From assembly GCA_035715725.1 (NCBI GenBank), contig DASTKT010000231.1, forward strand, positions 1 to 22,555: a stretch of DNA of 22,555 bases. Direction: 5' to 3'. The first letter of the stretch is position 1. Each line of letters starts with the position of its first letter. A program made the position numbers and the translations under genes. This DNA comes from JADGGV01 sp035715725 (GTDB lineage: Bacteria > Gemmatimonadota > Gemmatimonadetes > Longimicrobiales > RSA9). The notes under the pieces were generated by a model. The model searched no databases. It was not told the DNA's origin and saw nothing but the letters and a program-made list of their open reading frames with translations. Positions 1 to 6,975 of this stretch are shown in pieces.

Positions 1-1
1 C

Positions 2-397
2 CGCGAGGCGGTGACGCGCCTCGGCGTGGACGCGGCGCCGCTGCTGGACGCCGCCGCCCGGACGGGGCGGCTAGGGGAGGAGCCGGGGATTCCGGCGGAG
101 CTGCGTCGCCTGTTCATCACGGCGCTGGAGATCCCGCCGGAGCGGCACCTCGAGGTGCAGGCGGCGTTCCAGCGGCACGTCGACAACTCGGTGTCGAAGA
201 CGGTGAACCTGCCGAAGTCGGCCACCGACGCGGACGTGGCGGGGATCTTCCGCCGGGCGTGGGCGCTCGGGCTCAAGGGCGTGACGGTCTACCGCTACGG
301 CAGCAAGCCGGGGCAGGTGCTGGAGCTGGGCGCCGGAGAGGATGCGCTGCACCTGGACCACGCGTCGGCATGCGATCCGACCGAGTGCCGGGTGTGA
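2..397 (+). CDS. nrdJ: Adenosylcobalamin-dependent (class II) ribonucleotide reductase, C-terminal part
   Basis: This is the 3' end of a gene that enters from upstream of the window; the frame is open from base 2 and the N-terminus is missing. The visible 130 or so residues contain the signature HLEVQAAFQRHVDNSVSKT followed by VNLP and, further on, a GLKGVTVYRYGSKPGQVL segment. These mark the end of the catalytic barrel in B12-dependent class II ribonucleotide reductases, which make deoxyribonucleotides in the cytoplasm with a cobalamin-generated radical. The protein ends ACDPTECRV, a CX4C cysteine pair. C-terminal cysteine pairs in this family shuttle reducing equivalents from thioredoxin to the active site, and I infer that role here. 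A convergent gap of 100 bp separates it from the next gene on the minus strand. Family assignment is firm; the symbol nrdJ follows common use. Confidence 0.93.
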   Translation, partial: REAVTRLGVDAAPLLDAAARTGRLGEEPGIPAELRRLFITALEIPPERHLEVQAAFQRHVDNSVSKTVNLPKSATDADVAGIFRRAWALGLKGVTVYRYGSKPGQVLELGAGEDALHLDHASACDPTECRV

Positions 398-497
398 GGG
401 CCTCGTCACACGCCACGCGCCGCCGCGACGGGTTCCGGGCGCTCCGGCCCCGCCTCCGTCCGCCTCGCCTCGGTCGGCGCGTCGGCGCCGTGAAGGG

Positions 498-1655
498 TTA
501 CGGCTGGCCCCCGCCGGCGACTTCCGCGGGTTGCGGGTAGCGGACGCGGACGGCGACGGACCCCTGCGCCGCGAGCGCAGCCGCCGCGGCTTCGCGCACT
601 TCCTCGACCTGTCCGCCGTGCCGCAGCACCTCGGCCTCCACCCGCTGGACCAGATCGGGGAGCCGGTGCAGGAGCCCGCCGCACGCGGGGCACGTCGCTG
701 GCCCCGGGTCGGCGACGAGGCGAGCACAGCGCGTGCACTCCGCCCCCGACAGGCGGAGCCCCTCGCCGATGACCAGGAGCTGGACCCGCTCGTCGTTGAC
801 GGCATCGAGCACCGCCTCCGCCCCGAATGCCGCCATTCCCCGCCCACGCGACTCGATCAGCTCCGCCACCAGACGCCGCTCCGCGTCTCGCTCGAGCGTG
901 CGGTTCGCGGTCTGGACCGCCTCGAGCACCTCCGCGGCGCTGGAGAACAGCGGGACGTGGACCGACGTGAAGACCCGCGTGCGCAGGTGCTTCGGCAGGA
1001 GCGCCTCGAAATGGGCGATGACTTCCTGGGGCCCACCCACCAGGATGCGGTCCACCTTCTCGCGGGCGTCGAGGAGCTGGAGCGCCTCGACGGCATGGCG
1101 CACGTGGGCGAGCACGTGCCCCTCGTGATCGCGCTGGATGTTGGCCTGCGCGTACCCGCCCTGCCGCTGCTTGTTGGGGACGTAGTCCCAGAGGTCCTCC
1201 AGCTCCTCGATCTCGTCGAGGAAGACGCGGAAGAGGCGGGCCTTCTCCTTGTCGAGCAGGAGCACGAGAACGTGCTCGTGCTCGTCGAGCGCGGCGAGGA
1301 GCGGCCGCAGGTCGAAGCGCGCTCCCCAGTGGATGCTCGGCCGGAGGCGAACCCGCAGCGGCAGGACGCGGAGGAATCCCAGCGCCGCGCACGAGAAGAA
1401 GGCGAGGCCGCGGGGGAGAGGAGCGAGCTCGGCCAGCTCGTCCTTCAGGAGAGCAGCATCGGCCAGGAGCTCCTCGTGTTGGGCAGGCGCGCCTGCGAGC
1501 TGCTCCTCCAGCGGACGGAGCAGATCGGTGAGCTGCGCGTCGAGATTCGCGCCGGCGCCACGCGACGGGTCGGTGGCAAGATAGACCGTCAGCGTCGGCG
1601 AGCCGCCGGGATCGAAGTCCTTCAGCTCTCTGAGAATGGTCTCGACGGGGAGCAT
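498..1655 (-). CDS. Bacterial eRF1-like (baeRF/VLRF1-type) release-factor-family protein
   Basis: The 385-residue product has the layout of bacterial relatives of eukaryotic/archaeal release factor 1. An N-terminal alpha/beta region (about 1-125) precedes a VLRF1/eRF1-like core (about 125-275) with the loop KQRQGGYAQANIQR at residues 162-175. That loop sits where peptidyl-tRNA hydrolysing relatives carry a GGQ or GGW/SQ-type loop. The C-terminal eRF1 domain-3-like part (about 275-385) holds a zinc ribbon, CTRC at 307-310 and CPAC at 322-325. Families of this type are proposed to act in ribosome rescue by releasing nascent chains; activity here is inferred only. The start is well supported: AGGTGAGG lies just ahead of the ATG. 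A NotI-like inverted repeat sits about 27 bp further upstream. No operon partner is visible, and the gene is convergent with the RNR gene. Confidence 0.82.
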   Translation of the reverse strand: MLPVETILRELKDFDPGGSPTLTVYLATDPSRGAGANLDAQLTDLLRPLEEQLAGAPAQHEELLADAALLKDELAELAPLPRGLAFFSCAALGFLRVLPLRVRLRPSIHWGARFDLRPLLAALDEHEHVLVLLLDKEKARLFRVFLDEIEELEDLWDYVPNKQRQGGYAQANIQRDHEGHVLAHVRHAVEALQLLDAREKVDRILVGGPQEVIAHFEALLPKHLRTRVFTSVHVPLFSSAAEVLEAVQTANRTLERDAERRLVAELIESRGRGMAAFGAEAVLDAVNDERVQLLVIGEGLRLSGAECTRCARLVADPGPATCPACGGLLHRLPDLVQRVEAEVLRHGGQVEEVREAAAAALAAQGSVAVRVRYPQPAEVAGGGQP

Positions 1656-2285
1656 AGCCTCACCTCACTTCCGAGTGCCTTGCGGCCGCCAGACGCGGCC
1701 GCGGGCCGCGTGAGCCGGGTCGCTGCGCGGCGCGAGCGCCGCCGCCGGTCGCCGCCTGTACGTCCGTGCTCGCCAGGCTCGGCACGCGCAGGAGCATTCC
1801 CACGCTTCCGTGCTGCCGCGCGTCCCACCCGGTCCGCACCGCATCACGGCGAGGTTCGAGCCGGTTCTCGCACGGCCCGGGGATGCCGTGGCAGCGTTCG
1901 GGCACAACGGTTTCCGTCGCGCCGCCGATGCCGTCGCGCCGAATCGTCGGGGCGATGCGCGCCAGCCTGTCCCGCACGCGCGGACCGTCGCAGGACAGAT
2001 CGCCTCACGGCGACCGTCGCGGTGCGCCCGGGCGGTGCGGCGTGTCGACGGACGGGACAGGAGAACACCGGTGGGTCGGCGTCCGCGAACCGCGCGCGGG
2101 CTCGCTCTTCCTGGGGTGACGGCGCCCACCGCCCGCCCGCGCGCCCCGGGCGAGCGTCCAGCGCGGCGAGCATCCGACCTTCTGCGCCGCGTCGCCGGCG
2201 CCGTCCACGTCGAGACGAGGGAGGCAGCGCACACCCTCTGCGTGACGAACGGCGATTTCGCGAGGGATCGACGGAGCCCGCGACC
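1656..2285. other. 630-bp divergent intergenic region, no convincing gene
   Basis: This lies between the minus-strand release-factor-like gene and the plus-strand SGNH hydrolase. Open frames run through it on both strands, but they are rich in Arg, Ala and Pro, lack recognisable domains and have no good ribosome binding site with a start. I read them as by-products of high GC. The region should contain promoters for both genes. No clear -35/-10 pair could be picked out. The only distinct structure is the inverted repeat at 1682-1702. Confidence 0.6.
1682..1702. repeat. Inverted repeat of two GCGGCCGC octamers
   Basis: Two copies of the self-complementary octamer GCGGCCGC are separated by 5 bases (CAGAC). 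This gives a stem of 8 bp in either strand. On the minus strand it would fall in the 5' leader of the release-factor-like gene, 27-47 bases ahead of its ATG and just outside its Shine-Dalgarno sequence. A regulatory role is possible but unproven; in such GC-rich DNA chance is also plausible. Confidence 0.4.
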
Positions 2286-2921
2286 ATGCCGCATCTCGTC
2301 CTGCTGGGGGACTCGATCTTCGACAACGCCGCGTACGTGGCGGGCGGGCCGAGCGTCGTCGACCAGCTCAGGGCGGTCCTCCCCGAAGGGTGGGCGGCGA
2401 CGCTGCGCGCGCGCGACGGCAGCTACGTGTGCGACGTGGCCGCACAGCTCCGCGGGATGCCGGAGGATGCGACGCATCTGGTCGTGAGCGCCGGCGGCAA
2501 CGACGCGATCGACCGCATCGCCATCCTGGAGGCGCGGGTGCGTTCCGTCGCCGAAGCCCTGGACCGCCTGGACGAAATCGGCCGCGAGTTCGACCGCCGC
2601 TACCGGACGATGCTGAGGAAGGTGCTGGACCGGGCGCTGCCGACGGCCGTGTGCACGATCTACGACCCGCGGTTCCCCGATCGCACGTTGCGGCGCCTGA
2701 CGCGGACGGGACTGGCGGTCTTCAACGACCGCATCCTGCGCTCCGCATTCCGCGCCGGCCTGCCGGTCCTCGACCTGCGGCTCCTGTGCGCCGAGGATGC
2801 GGACTACGCAAACCCGATCGAGCCGTCGGTGCACGGCGGCGAGAAGATCGCCCGCGGCGTGGTGCGGCTCGCCGTGGAGCACGACTTCCGCCGGAGCCGG
2901 ACCGAGGTGTTCAGCGCGTGA
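2286..2921 (+). CDS. SGNH/GDSL-family hydrolase
   Basis: A 211-residue protein of the SGNH hydrolase superfamily (esterases, lipases, acetylhydrolases). Block I is GDSIFDN at residues 8-14, with Ser10 the predicted nucleophile. Block III is SAGGND at 68-73, whose Gly and Asn form the oxyanion hole. The C-terminal block V reads IEPSVHGGEKIA, with His183 the predicted base. The usual DxxH aspartate is replaced: the residue three before the His is Pro180, and Glu179 lies next to it, so Glu may take the Asp role or the triad may be a dyad. No signal peptide is seen, so the enzyme is probably cytoplasmic. The ATG at 2286 was chosen because block I follows within eight residues and GGAG lies about 9 bases upstream; the open frame extends far upstream without domain content. 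The substrate is unknown. Confidence 0.85.
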   Translation: MPHLVLLGDSIFDNAAYVAGGPSVVDQLRAVLPEGWAATLRARDGSYVCDVAAQLRGMPEDATHLVVSAGGNDAIDRIAILEARVRSVAEALDRLDEIGREFDRRYRTMLRKVLDRALPTAVCTIYDPRFPDRTLRRLTRTGLAVFNDRILRSAFRAGLPVLDLRLLCAEDADYANPIEPSVHGGEKIARGVVRLAVEHDFRRSRTEVFSA

Positions 2922-2992
2922 GCGGAAGCCGGCGGGGGCGACGCCGCAGTCGGCTCCGGCAGCGGCGCGACGGGGGAGGCCCGGCAGAGAAT

Positions 2993-3040
2993 GGACGAGG
3001 CCACCAGGTCGTGACACGTCACGTTCCGGTGGCCTCGTTC
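2993..3040. terminator. Long stem-loop, possible terminator after the SGNH hydrolase gene
   Basis: The arms at 2993-3005 and 3028-3040 pair over 13 positions (one G-U on the plus strand), the core being CGAGGCCACC with GGTGGCCTCG. Inside the loop a second inverted repeat, CGTGAC-AC-GTCACG (3010-3023), extends the hairpin after a small internal bulge. It lies about 70 bp past the SGNH hydrolase stop codon. There is no real T-run, so it is not a textbook intrinsic terminator. It could equally be a processed RNA structure. Confidence 0.4.
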
Positions 3041-3386
3041 CGCTGGCAGGATCGAGCCCGTCGGTCTGGTCCCATCACGTGTGGTGGGCGGGCCCTGTCC
3101 CTTTCCCTCGTCGCGTTTCCACGACTCAGGTGCCCGAGTCTCCTCGAGCCACGGTTGCTCCAGCGACCTGCAACCGCCTCGCCGGTACCAGACGCCCGGC
3201 GAGCTATCATCGAGGTCCCCGGTCTCCCGGGTTCCTCGCGACGGTGAAAGGGCAACGCACGTGCCGCCCCGGCCAGGCGGGAGAGCGGGCAGCGTATCCT
3301 GTTGACCGGGCGCCGGTTGCCGCGGCCGCGGTCAGCGCGCCGCGCCCGCGGGCGGACGGGCATGCCCCGCGGATGGGTCACCTCGG

Positions 3387-3403
3387 CGGGGCGTTTCGCC
3401 CCG
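3387..3403. repeat. Small GC hairpin with TTT loop
   Basis: CGGGGCG-TTT-CGCCCCG forms a perfect 7-bp stem with a three-base loop. It lies about 90 bp upstream of the SagB-like start and could fall in that gene's 5' leader. Function is unknown. Confidence 0.35.
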
Positions 3404-3494
3404 ACGCTCGCGTATCCGGCGCGGAGCGTGCCGGACTCGCGAGCGCCGCCGGGAGTCCAGCGAGGAGTCGCACCATGCCGATACGCGGAGGACG

Positions 3495-4085
3495 ATGATT
3501 CCCATGCCCCAGCCGCGCTCGCGCGGCACGATGAGCGTCGAGGCGGCGCTCGCGAGGCGCCGCTCGGTCCGGGAGTTCCGCGCGGAGCCGCTCGCCCTGG
3601 ACGACGTCGCGCAGATCCTCTGGGCCGGACAGGGAGTGACGCACGCGGACGGGCATCGCACCGCACCCTCGGCGGGCGGGCTGTACCCGCTCGAGCTCTA
3701 CGTCCTCGCCGGCGGGGTCGCGGGACTGGACACGGGCGTCTACCAGTACGATCCCGAGGCGCATGCGCTCGCGGCGGTGGCGATCGGCGACGCGCGGGAG
3801 GCCGTGGCCCGCGCCGCGCTCGACCAGCGGTGGGTGGCGGAGGCGCCGGCGGTCCTCGTCTTCGCCGCCGTCCTCGGCCGGACCACGGGCAAGTACGGCG
3901 AGCGGGGCGTCCGCTATGTCCACGTCGAGGTCGGCCACGCCGCGCAGAACGTCTACCTGCAGGCGGAGGCGCTCGGCCTGGGGACCACGATCGTCGGCGC
4001 GTTCCGGGACGCGGAGCTGACGCGGCTCCTCGGGCTCGGAGCGGGCGTGGCGCCGCTCGCGATCATGCCGATCGGGAGGGCGTGA
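3495..4085 (+). CDS. SagB-like nitroreductase-family FMN oxidoreductase
   Basis: A 196-residue nitroreductase-fold protein of the SagB/ThcOx type. The FMN-phosphate-binding motif RRSVREF lies at residues 22-28. The SagB-type APSAGGLYPLELYV segment is at 57-70. The family's C-terminal flavin-contacting motif GLGTTIVGAF is at 161-170, before the closing PLAIMPIGRA. SagB-like enzymes oxidise azolines to azoles in peptide toxins, but many relatives are single genes of unknown substrate. No YcaO cyclodehydratase, ThiF-like protein or precursor peptide is visible nearby, so an azole-peptide role is not supported. Two starts compete. ATG at 3495 is only 2 bases past GGAGGA (3487-3492); the in-frame ATG at 3504 has an 11-base spacer and removes three residues. 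It is a lone gene; the next gene (dodecin) converges on it. Confidence 0.83.
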   Translation: MIPMPQPRSRGTMSVEAALARRRSVREFRAEPLALDDVAQILWAGQGVTHADGHRTAPSAGGLYPLELYVLAGGVAGLDTGVYQYDPEAHALAAVAIGDAREAVARAALDQRWVAEAPAVLVFAAVLGRTTGKYGERGVRYVHVEVGHAAQNVYLQAEALGLGTTIVGAFRDAELTRLLGLGAGVAPLAIMPIGRA

Positions 4086-4162
4086 CCGGAGGATCGCGGT
4101 GCCGACGGCACGACGCCCGCCTTGCGGGCCACGAACGCCGATTCGCTCGAGGACCCGAACGG

Positions 4163-4375
4163 TCAGCTGTGCCCCTTCACCACGAATGAGACCTTCGCCG
4201 TCACCCGGTACTCGACGATCCTGTTGTTGTCGACGATCGCCTTCATGCTGCTGACCCAGATCTCCTTGATGCCGTCCACCGACTTGGCGGTCTCGGTGAG
4301 GGCGCTCTCGACGGCGTCGTCGAAGCTCTTCTCCGACTGGGCGATGACCTCGATGACCTTCACGATCGATGACAT
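4163..4375 (-). CDS. Dodecin family flavin-binding protein
   Basis: A 70-residue protein of normal dodecin length. It has the family pattern: an N-terminal beta strand (SSIVKVIEVIAQS), one helix (FDDAVESALTETAKSV) and two long strands ending IVEYRVTAKVSFVVKG. Dodecins assemble as hollow dodecamers in the cytoplasm and store or buffer riboflavin, FMN or FAD. The stacking tryptophan of characterised members is probably represented by Trp40 in KEIWV. At the flavin-contacting glutamine of the haloarchaeal type (YQV) this protein has Arg57 (EYRV), a variant common in bacterial dodecins. The ATG is preceded by AAAGGAG with a 6-base spacer, a strong start. It is monocistronic and convergent with the flavin-dependent SagB-like gene, an association that may be coincidental. 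Confidence 0.9.
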   Translation of the reverse strand: MSSIVKVIEVIAQSEKSFDDAVESALTETAKSVDGIKEIWVSSMKAIVDNNRIVEYRVTAKVSFVVKGHS

Positions 4376-4909
4376 TCGGGGCTCCTTTCGGTTCGGTCCT
4401 TGCTCGGGCCGGGATTGCTCGGCGCTGCGCGGCGGGAAGCCGGCCTCGACCGGCTGGCACCGGAGCGGTGCTCGGGCTTCGCCGCTCGCGGGCGAGCCCG
4501 ACCGCCCTGCACGACGTCCGCCTGTGAGCGCGCCGGCGCGGAGGCGACGAGGGGAGCTCGAAACGACGTGTGACCGCGCGGTTTGCGCGGCCGCCAGGAG
4601 TCTCGCGGCACCGCCGGGCCGACCGGGGCACGCACCAAACCGCCCCAGTGTCTGGCCCCGGTCTGGGACGAAACGGATTTGCAGCGAAGATCAGGAACCG
4701 GTAGCGGCCGGGTCGTGTCCCCGTGCTCATCGGGGGTCACCGACGCCGGGGCACAGGCGGTGCAGTCGGCACGGGCGGCCGGAACGGCGCGGGCGGGCCG
4801 GTGGCCGGCGGGCCACCCCGGACGGCGGCCTCGCCGCCCGGACGCGGCGCCCCACTCGGACTCCTCCGCGGGCCCGGGCCGGAGATCCGATGAGCCGCAC
4901 GATCCTGCC
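4376..4909. other. 534-bp divergent intergenic region, no convincing gene
   Basis: This lies between the dodecin gene (-) and the first CapA-like gene (+), so it must hold both promoters. A bulged stem-loop is at 4472-4501. A short upstream reading frame overlaps the start of the CapA gene (see 4890-4955). Longer open frames have no recognisable family and the biased Arg/Pro/Ala composition of non-coding GC-rich DNA. I could not identify a confident promoter. Confidence 0.55.
4472..4501. repeat. Bulged stem-loop in the dodecin-capA intergenic region
   Basis: TCGGGCT (4472-4478) pairs with AGCCCGA (4495-4501). After a single bulged T, CGCC pairs with GGCG, leaving a 7-base loop. The stem totals 11 bp. 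It is about 100 bp upstream of the dodecin start on the minus strand, so it could be in its leader. No known riboswitch consensus was recognised. Confidence 0.35.
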
Positions 4910-4955
4910 ATGGCCACGCGCGGCCAGACCACGCTCTTCCTCTGCGGCGACGTGA
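4890..4955 (+). CDS. Possible 21-codon upstream ORF overlapping the first capA-like gene
   Basis: An ATG at 4890 follows GGAG (4881-4884) with a 5-base spacer, a better Shine-Dalgarno arrangement than that of the downstream CapA start at 4910. The frame runs 21 codons and stops at 4955, inside and out of frame with the CapA-like gene. It could be a translated leader that controls initiation at 4910, or a chance start. The encoded peptide has no recognisable features. Confidence 0.25.
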   Translation: MSRTILPWPRAARPRSSSAAT

Positions 4956-6022
4956 TGACCGGACGGGGCATCGACCAGGTGCTGCCGCACTCCTGTCCGC
5001 CGCACCTGTACGAGGGCTTCGTGACGTCGGCGCTCGACTACGTGGCGCTCGCCGAGCGGGCGAACGGGCCGATCCCGCGCCCCGTGGACTATGCCTACAT
5101 CTGGGGGGAGGCGCTGGGCGTGCTGGAGCGGGTCCGGCCGGACGTGCGGATCGTCAACCTGGAGACGAGCATCACCACGAGCGAGGCCGCCGTCCCGAAG
5201 GGGATCAACTACCGGATGCACCCGGCGAACGTCCCGGTCCTGACGGCGGCACGCATCGACTGCTGCGTGCTGGCCAACAACCACGTCCTCGACTGGAGCG
5301 AGCCGGGGCTGCTCGATACGCTGGACGCCCTGGCGCATGCCGGCATCGCCATGGCCGGCGCCGGCCGGGACGCGGCGGCGGCCCGGGCGCCTGCGACGCT
5401 GTCGCTGCGGGCGGGGGGCAGGGTGCTGGTCTTCGGCTTCGGCACGATCGACAGCGGCATCCCGCGCGACTGGGCCGCCGGCGAGGGGAGGCCGGGCGTG
5501 CACCTCCTCGCCGATCTCTCGGACGACACCGTCGCCGACATCGGCGGCCTCGTGGAGGGATCGAAGCGGCCGGGCGACGTCGCCGTCGCGTCGATCCATT
5601 GGGGCGGCAACTGGGGGTTCGAGATCCCCGCGGAGCATCGCCGCTTCGCGCACGCGCTGATCGACCGGGCCGGAATCGACGTCGTCCACGGCCACTCGTC
5701 GCACCATCCCAAAGCGATCGAGGTGTACCGCGACCGGCCCATCCTCTACGGCTGCGGCGACTTCGTGAACGACTACGAGGGCATCACCGGCTACGAGGAG
5801 TTCCGGGACGACCTGGTGCTGATGTACTTCGCCACGCTCGACACGCGGACCGGCCGGGTGCTCGGGCTCGAGATGGCGCCGCTGCGGATCCGGAACTTCC
5901 GGCTGGGCACGCCGTCGGCCGAGGAGCGGGCGTTGCTGCAGCGGACGCTCGACCGCGAGTGCGGGCGCTTCGGCCATCGCGTCGTCGCCCGTGGCGAGAC
6001 TCTCGCGGTCGAATGGCGGTGA
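4910..6022 (+). CDS. CapA/PgsA-family metallophosphatase-fold protein (paralogue 1)
   Basis: A 370-residue member of the CapA (PGA_cap) family, whose fold resembles calcineurin-type metallophosphoesterases. The metal-site motifs appear in order: GDVM (13-16), NLE (83-85), NNH (123-125), HWG (230-232), HGH (260-262) and a GCGDF segment (281-285). Classical CapA/PgsA proteins are membrane-anchored and act in poly-gamma-glutamate capsule synthesis. This one has no signal peptide or membrane segment and no capsule synthesis neighbours, so a cytoplasmic hydrolase role is more likely, with unknown substrate. The start at 4910 is set by the GDVM motif ten residues later; no strong Shine-Dalgarno is next to it, although GGAG lies 25 bases upstream and serves an overlapping ATG. 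It heads the plus-strand run that includes rtcB; a second CapA paralogue closes that run. Confidence 0.85.
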   Translation: MATRGQTTLFLCGDVMTGRGIDQVLPHSCPPHLYEGFVTSALDYVALAERANGPIPRPVDYAYIWGEALGVLERVRPDVRIVNLETSITTSEAAVPKGINYRMHPANVPVLTAARIDCCVLANNHVLDWSEPGLLDTLDALAHAGIAMAGAGRDAAAARAPATLSLRAGGRVLVFGFGTIDSGIPRDWAAGEGRPGVHLLADLSDDTVADIGGLVEGSKRPGDVAVASIHWGGNWGFEIPAEHRRFAHALIDRAGIDVVHGHSSHHPKAIEVYRDRPILYGCGDFVNDYEGITGYEEFRDDLVLMYFATLDTRTGRVLGLEMAPLRIRNFRLGTPSAEERALLQRTLDRECGRFGHRVVARGETLAVEWR

Positions 6023-6072
6023 GCGGGCCACGACCGAGCCGGTCTCGACTCGGCCACAATGGAGATCCGCCC

Positions 6073-6816
6073 GTGACGACCCTCGTCTGGATCGTGGTGA
6101 GCAGCCTCGCGATGAGCGCCATCGCCCTGGTCGGGGTCGTCACGCTGCTGTTGCGCCCCGAGACGCTCAGCCGCGTCCTGCTTCCGCTCGTCGCGTTCGC
6201 CGCCGGGACGCTGCTCGGCGGCGCGTTCCTCCACCTCGTTCCCGCGGCGCTCGCGGCGACGGGCTCGGCGGCGGGCGTGTTCCTCTGGGTCCTGGCCGGC
6301 TTCGTCGTCTTCTTCGCCCTCGAGCAGTTCCTGCACTGGCGGCACTGCCATCGCGACGTGGTCGACGCGCGCCACCCGATGACGTACCTGGTCCTCTTCG
6401 GCGACGGACTGCACAACTTCCTCGACGGCCTCGCCATCGCCGGTGCGTTCATCGCCGACGTGCGCCTGGGGATGGGCGCGTGGCTGGCCGCGGCGGCCCA
6501 CGAGGTACCCCAGGAGCTCGGCGACTTCAGCGTGCTGGTGCACGGCGGCTGGCCGAAGGGCCGGGCGCTCGTGTTCAACCTGCTGTCGGGGCTCACGTTC
6601 CTGCTCGGCGCCCTGCTGGCGTACGGAGCGTCGGCTCGGGTGAGCGTGACGTTCCTGCTGCCGTTCGCGGCCGGGAACTTCATCTACATCGCGGCGTCCG
6701 ACCTCATCCCGGAGGTGCGGCGACAGACCGGAACGACGGCGAGCCTCGTCCATCTCGCCGCGCTCACCGGCGGGATCGCGCTGCTGTACCTGCTCCGGCT
6801 GGTCCTCGGCGACTGA
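6073..6816 (+). CDS. ZIP family divalent metal transporter
   Basis: A 247-residue integral membrane protein with about eight hydrophobic segments, typical of ZIP transporters that bring Zn2+, Mn2+ or Fe2+ into the cytoplasm. The two metal-site helices are clear: HNFLDGLAIAGAF at 114-126 (His114, Asn115, Asp118) and HEVPQELGDF at 143-152 (His143, Glu144, Glu148). A short histidine-rich loop, HWRHCHRD, lies at 88-95 between helices 3 and 4, where ZIP proteins often carry metal-binding loops. The start is GTG at 6073 with GGAG 8 bases upstream; no in-frame ATG fits the first helix. It begins 50 bp after the CapA-like gene and is followed at once by a possible small ORF and rtcB, suggesting one transcript. 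Metal specificity cannot be read from the sequence; a link to RtcB's Mn2+ need is a guess. Confidence 0.92.
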   Translation: MTTLVWIVVSSLAMSAIALVGVVTLLLRPETLSRVLLPLVAFAAGTLLGGAFLHLVPAALAATGSAAGVFLWVLAGFVVFFALEQFLHWRHCHRDVVDARHPMTYLVLFGDGLHNFLDGLAIAGAFIADVRLGMGAWLAAAAHEVPQELGDFSVLVHGGWPKGRALVFNLLSGLTFLLGALLAYGASARVSVTFLLPFAAGNFIYIAASDLIPEVRRQTGTTASLVHLAALTGGIALLYLLRLVLGD

Positions 6817-6819
6817 GCG

Positions 6820-6975
6820 ATGGCGGACGCCCGCGGCACGGCCGGCGCGACCTCGCTGGCCGACATCGTGCGGGCCCGGATCGTCACCGTCCGGCTGGGG
6901 AACGTGGGCCGTGCCGCACCGCAGGAGCGCGAGGCCCCGCCCCGCGATCGGCCGTACCCGGTGGAGGAACGATGA
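6820..6975 (+). CDS. Possible 51-residue ORF coupled to rtcB
   Basis: An ATG three bases after the ZIP stop codon opens a 51-codon frame. Its TGA overlaps the rtcB start as ATGA (6972-6975). It therefore exactly bridges the two genes, the arrangement of translationally coupled cistrons. The product starts MADARGTAGATSLADIVRA and ends in a charged Arg/Glu/Pro-rich tail; no family is recognised, and no membrane segment is present. Its own ribosome binding site is poor, so it would rely on re-initiation from the ZIP gene. It may be a real small protein, a leader, or simply an unconstrained spacer in open GC-rich DNA. Confidence 0.3.
   Translation: MADARGTAGATSLADIVRARIVTVRLGNVGRAAPQEREAPPRDRPYPVEER

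Larger units (their letters stand above)
2922..3494. other. 573-bp intergenic region with hairpins, no convincing gene
   Basis: This separates the SGNH hydrolase from the SagB-like gene. It contains a long stem-loop (2993-3040) and a small triloop hairpin (3387-3403). It also has an isolated TATCAT hexamer at 3205-3210 that resembles a -10 box but lacks a matching -35 at the right spacing. Open frames here show no recognisable protein family. Confidence 0.55.

Noticed and set aside
342..2285. Upstream extension of the SGNH hydrolase frame to 859 codons.
   Set aside because: The extension runs antisense to the release-factor-like gene, has no domain, and the SGNH block I begins right after the ATG at 2286.
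3245..3300. GGGCAACGCACGTGCC and following GGGAGAGCGGGC, glanced at as a cobalamin or glycine riboswitch.
   Set aside because: Neither the full B12-box context nor the conserved glycine aptamer core could be aligned, and the downstream gene is unrelated to either ligand.
4679..4707. TTGCAG and TAGCGG, 17 bp apart, as a promoter for capA paralogue 1.
   Set aside because: The -10 match is poor and the start codon is 200 bp away.
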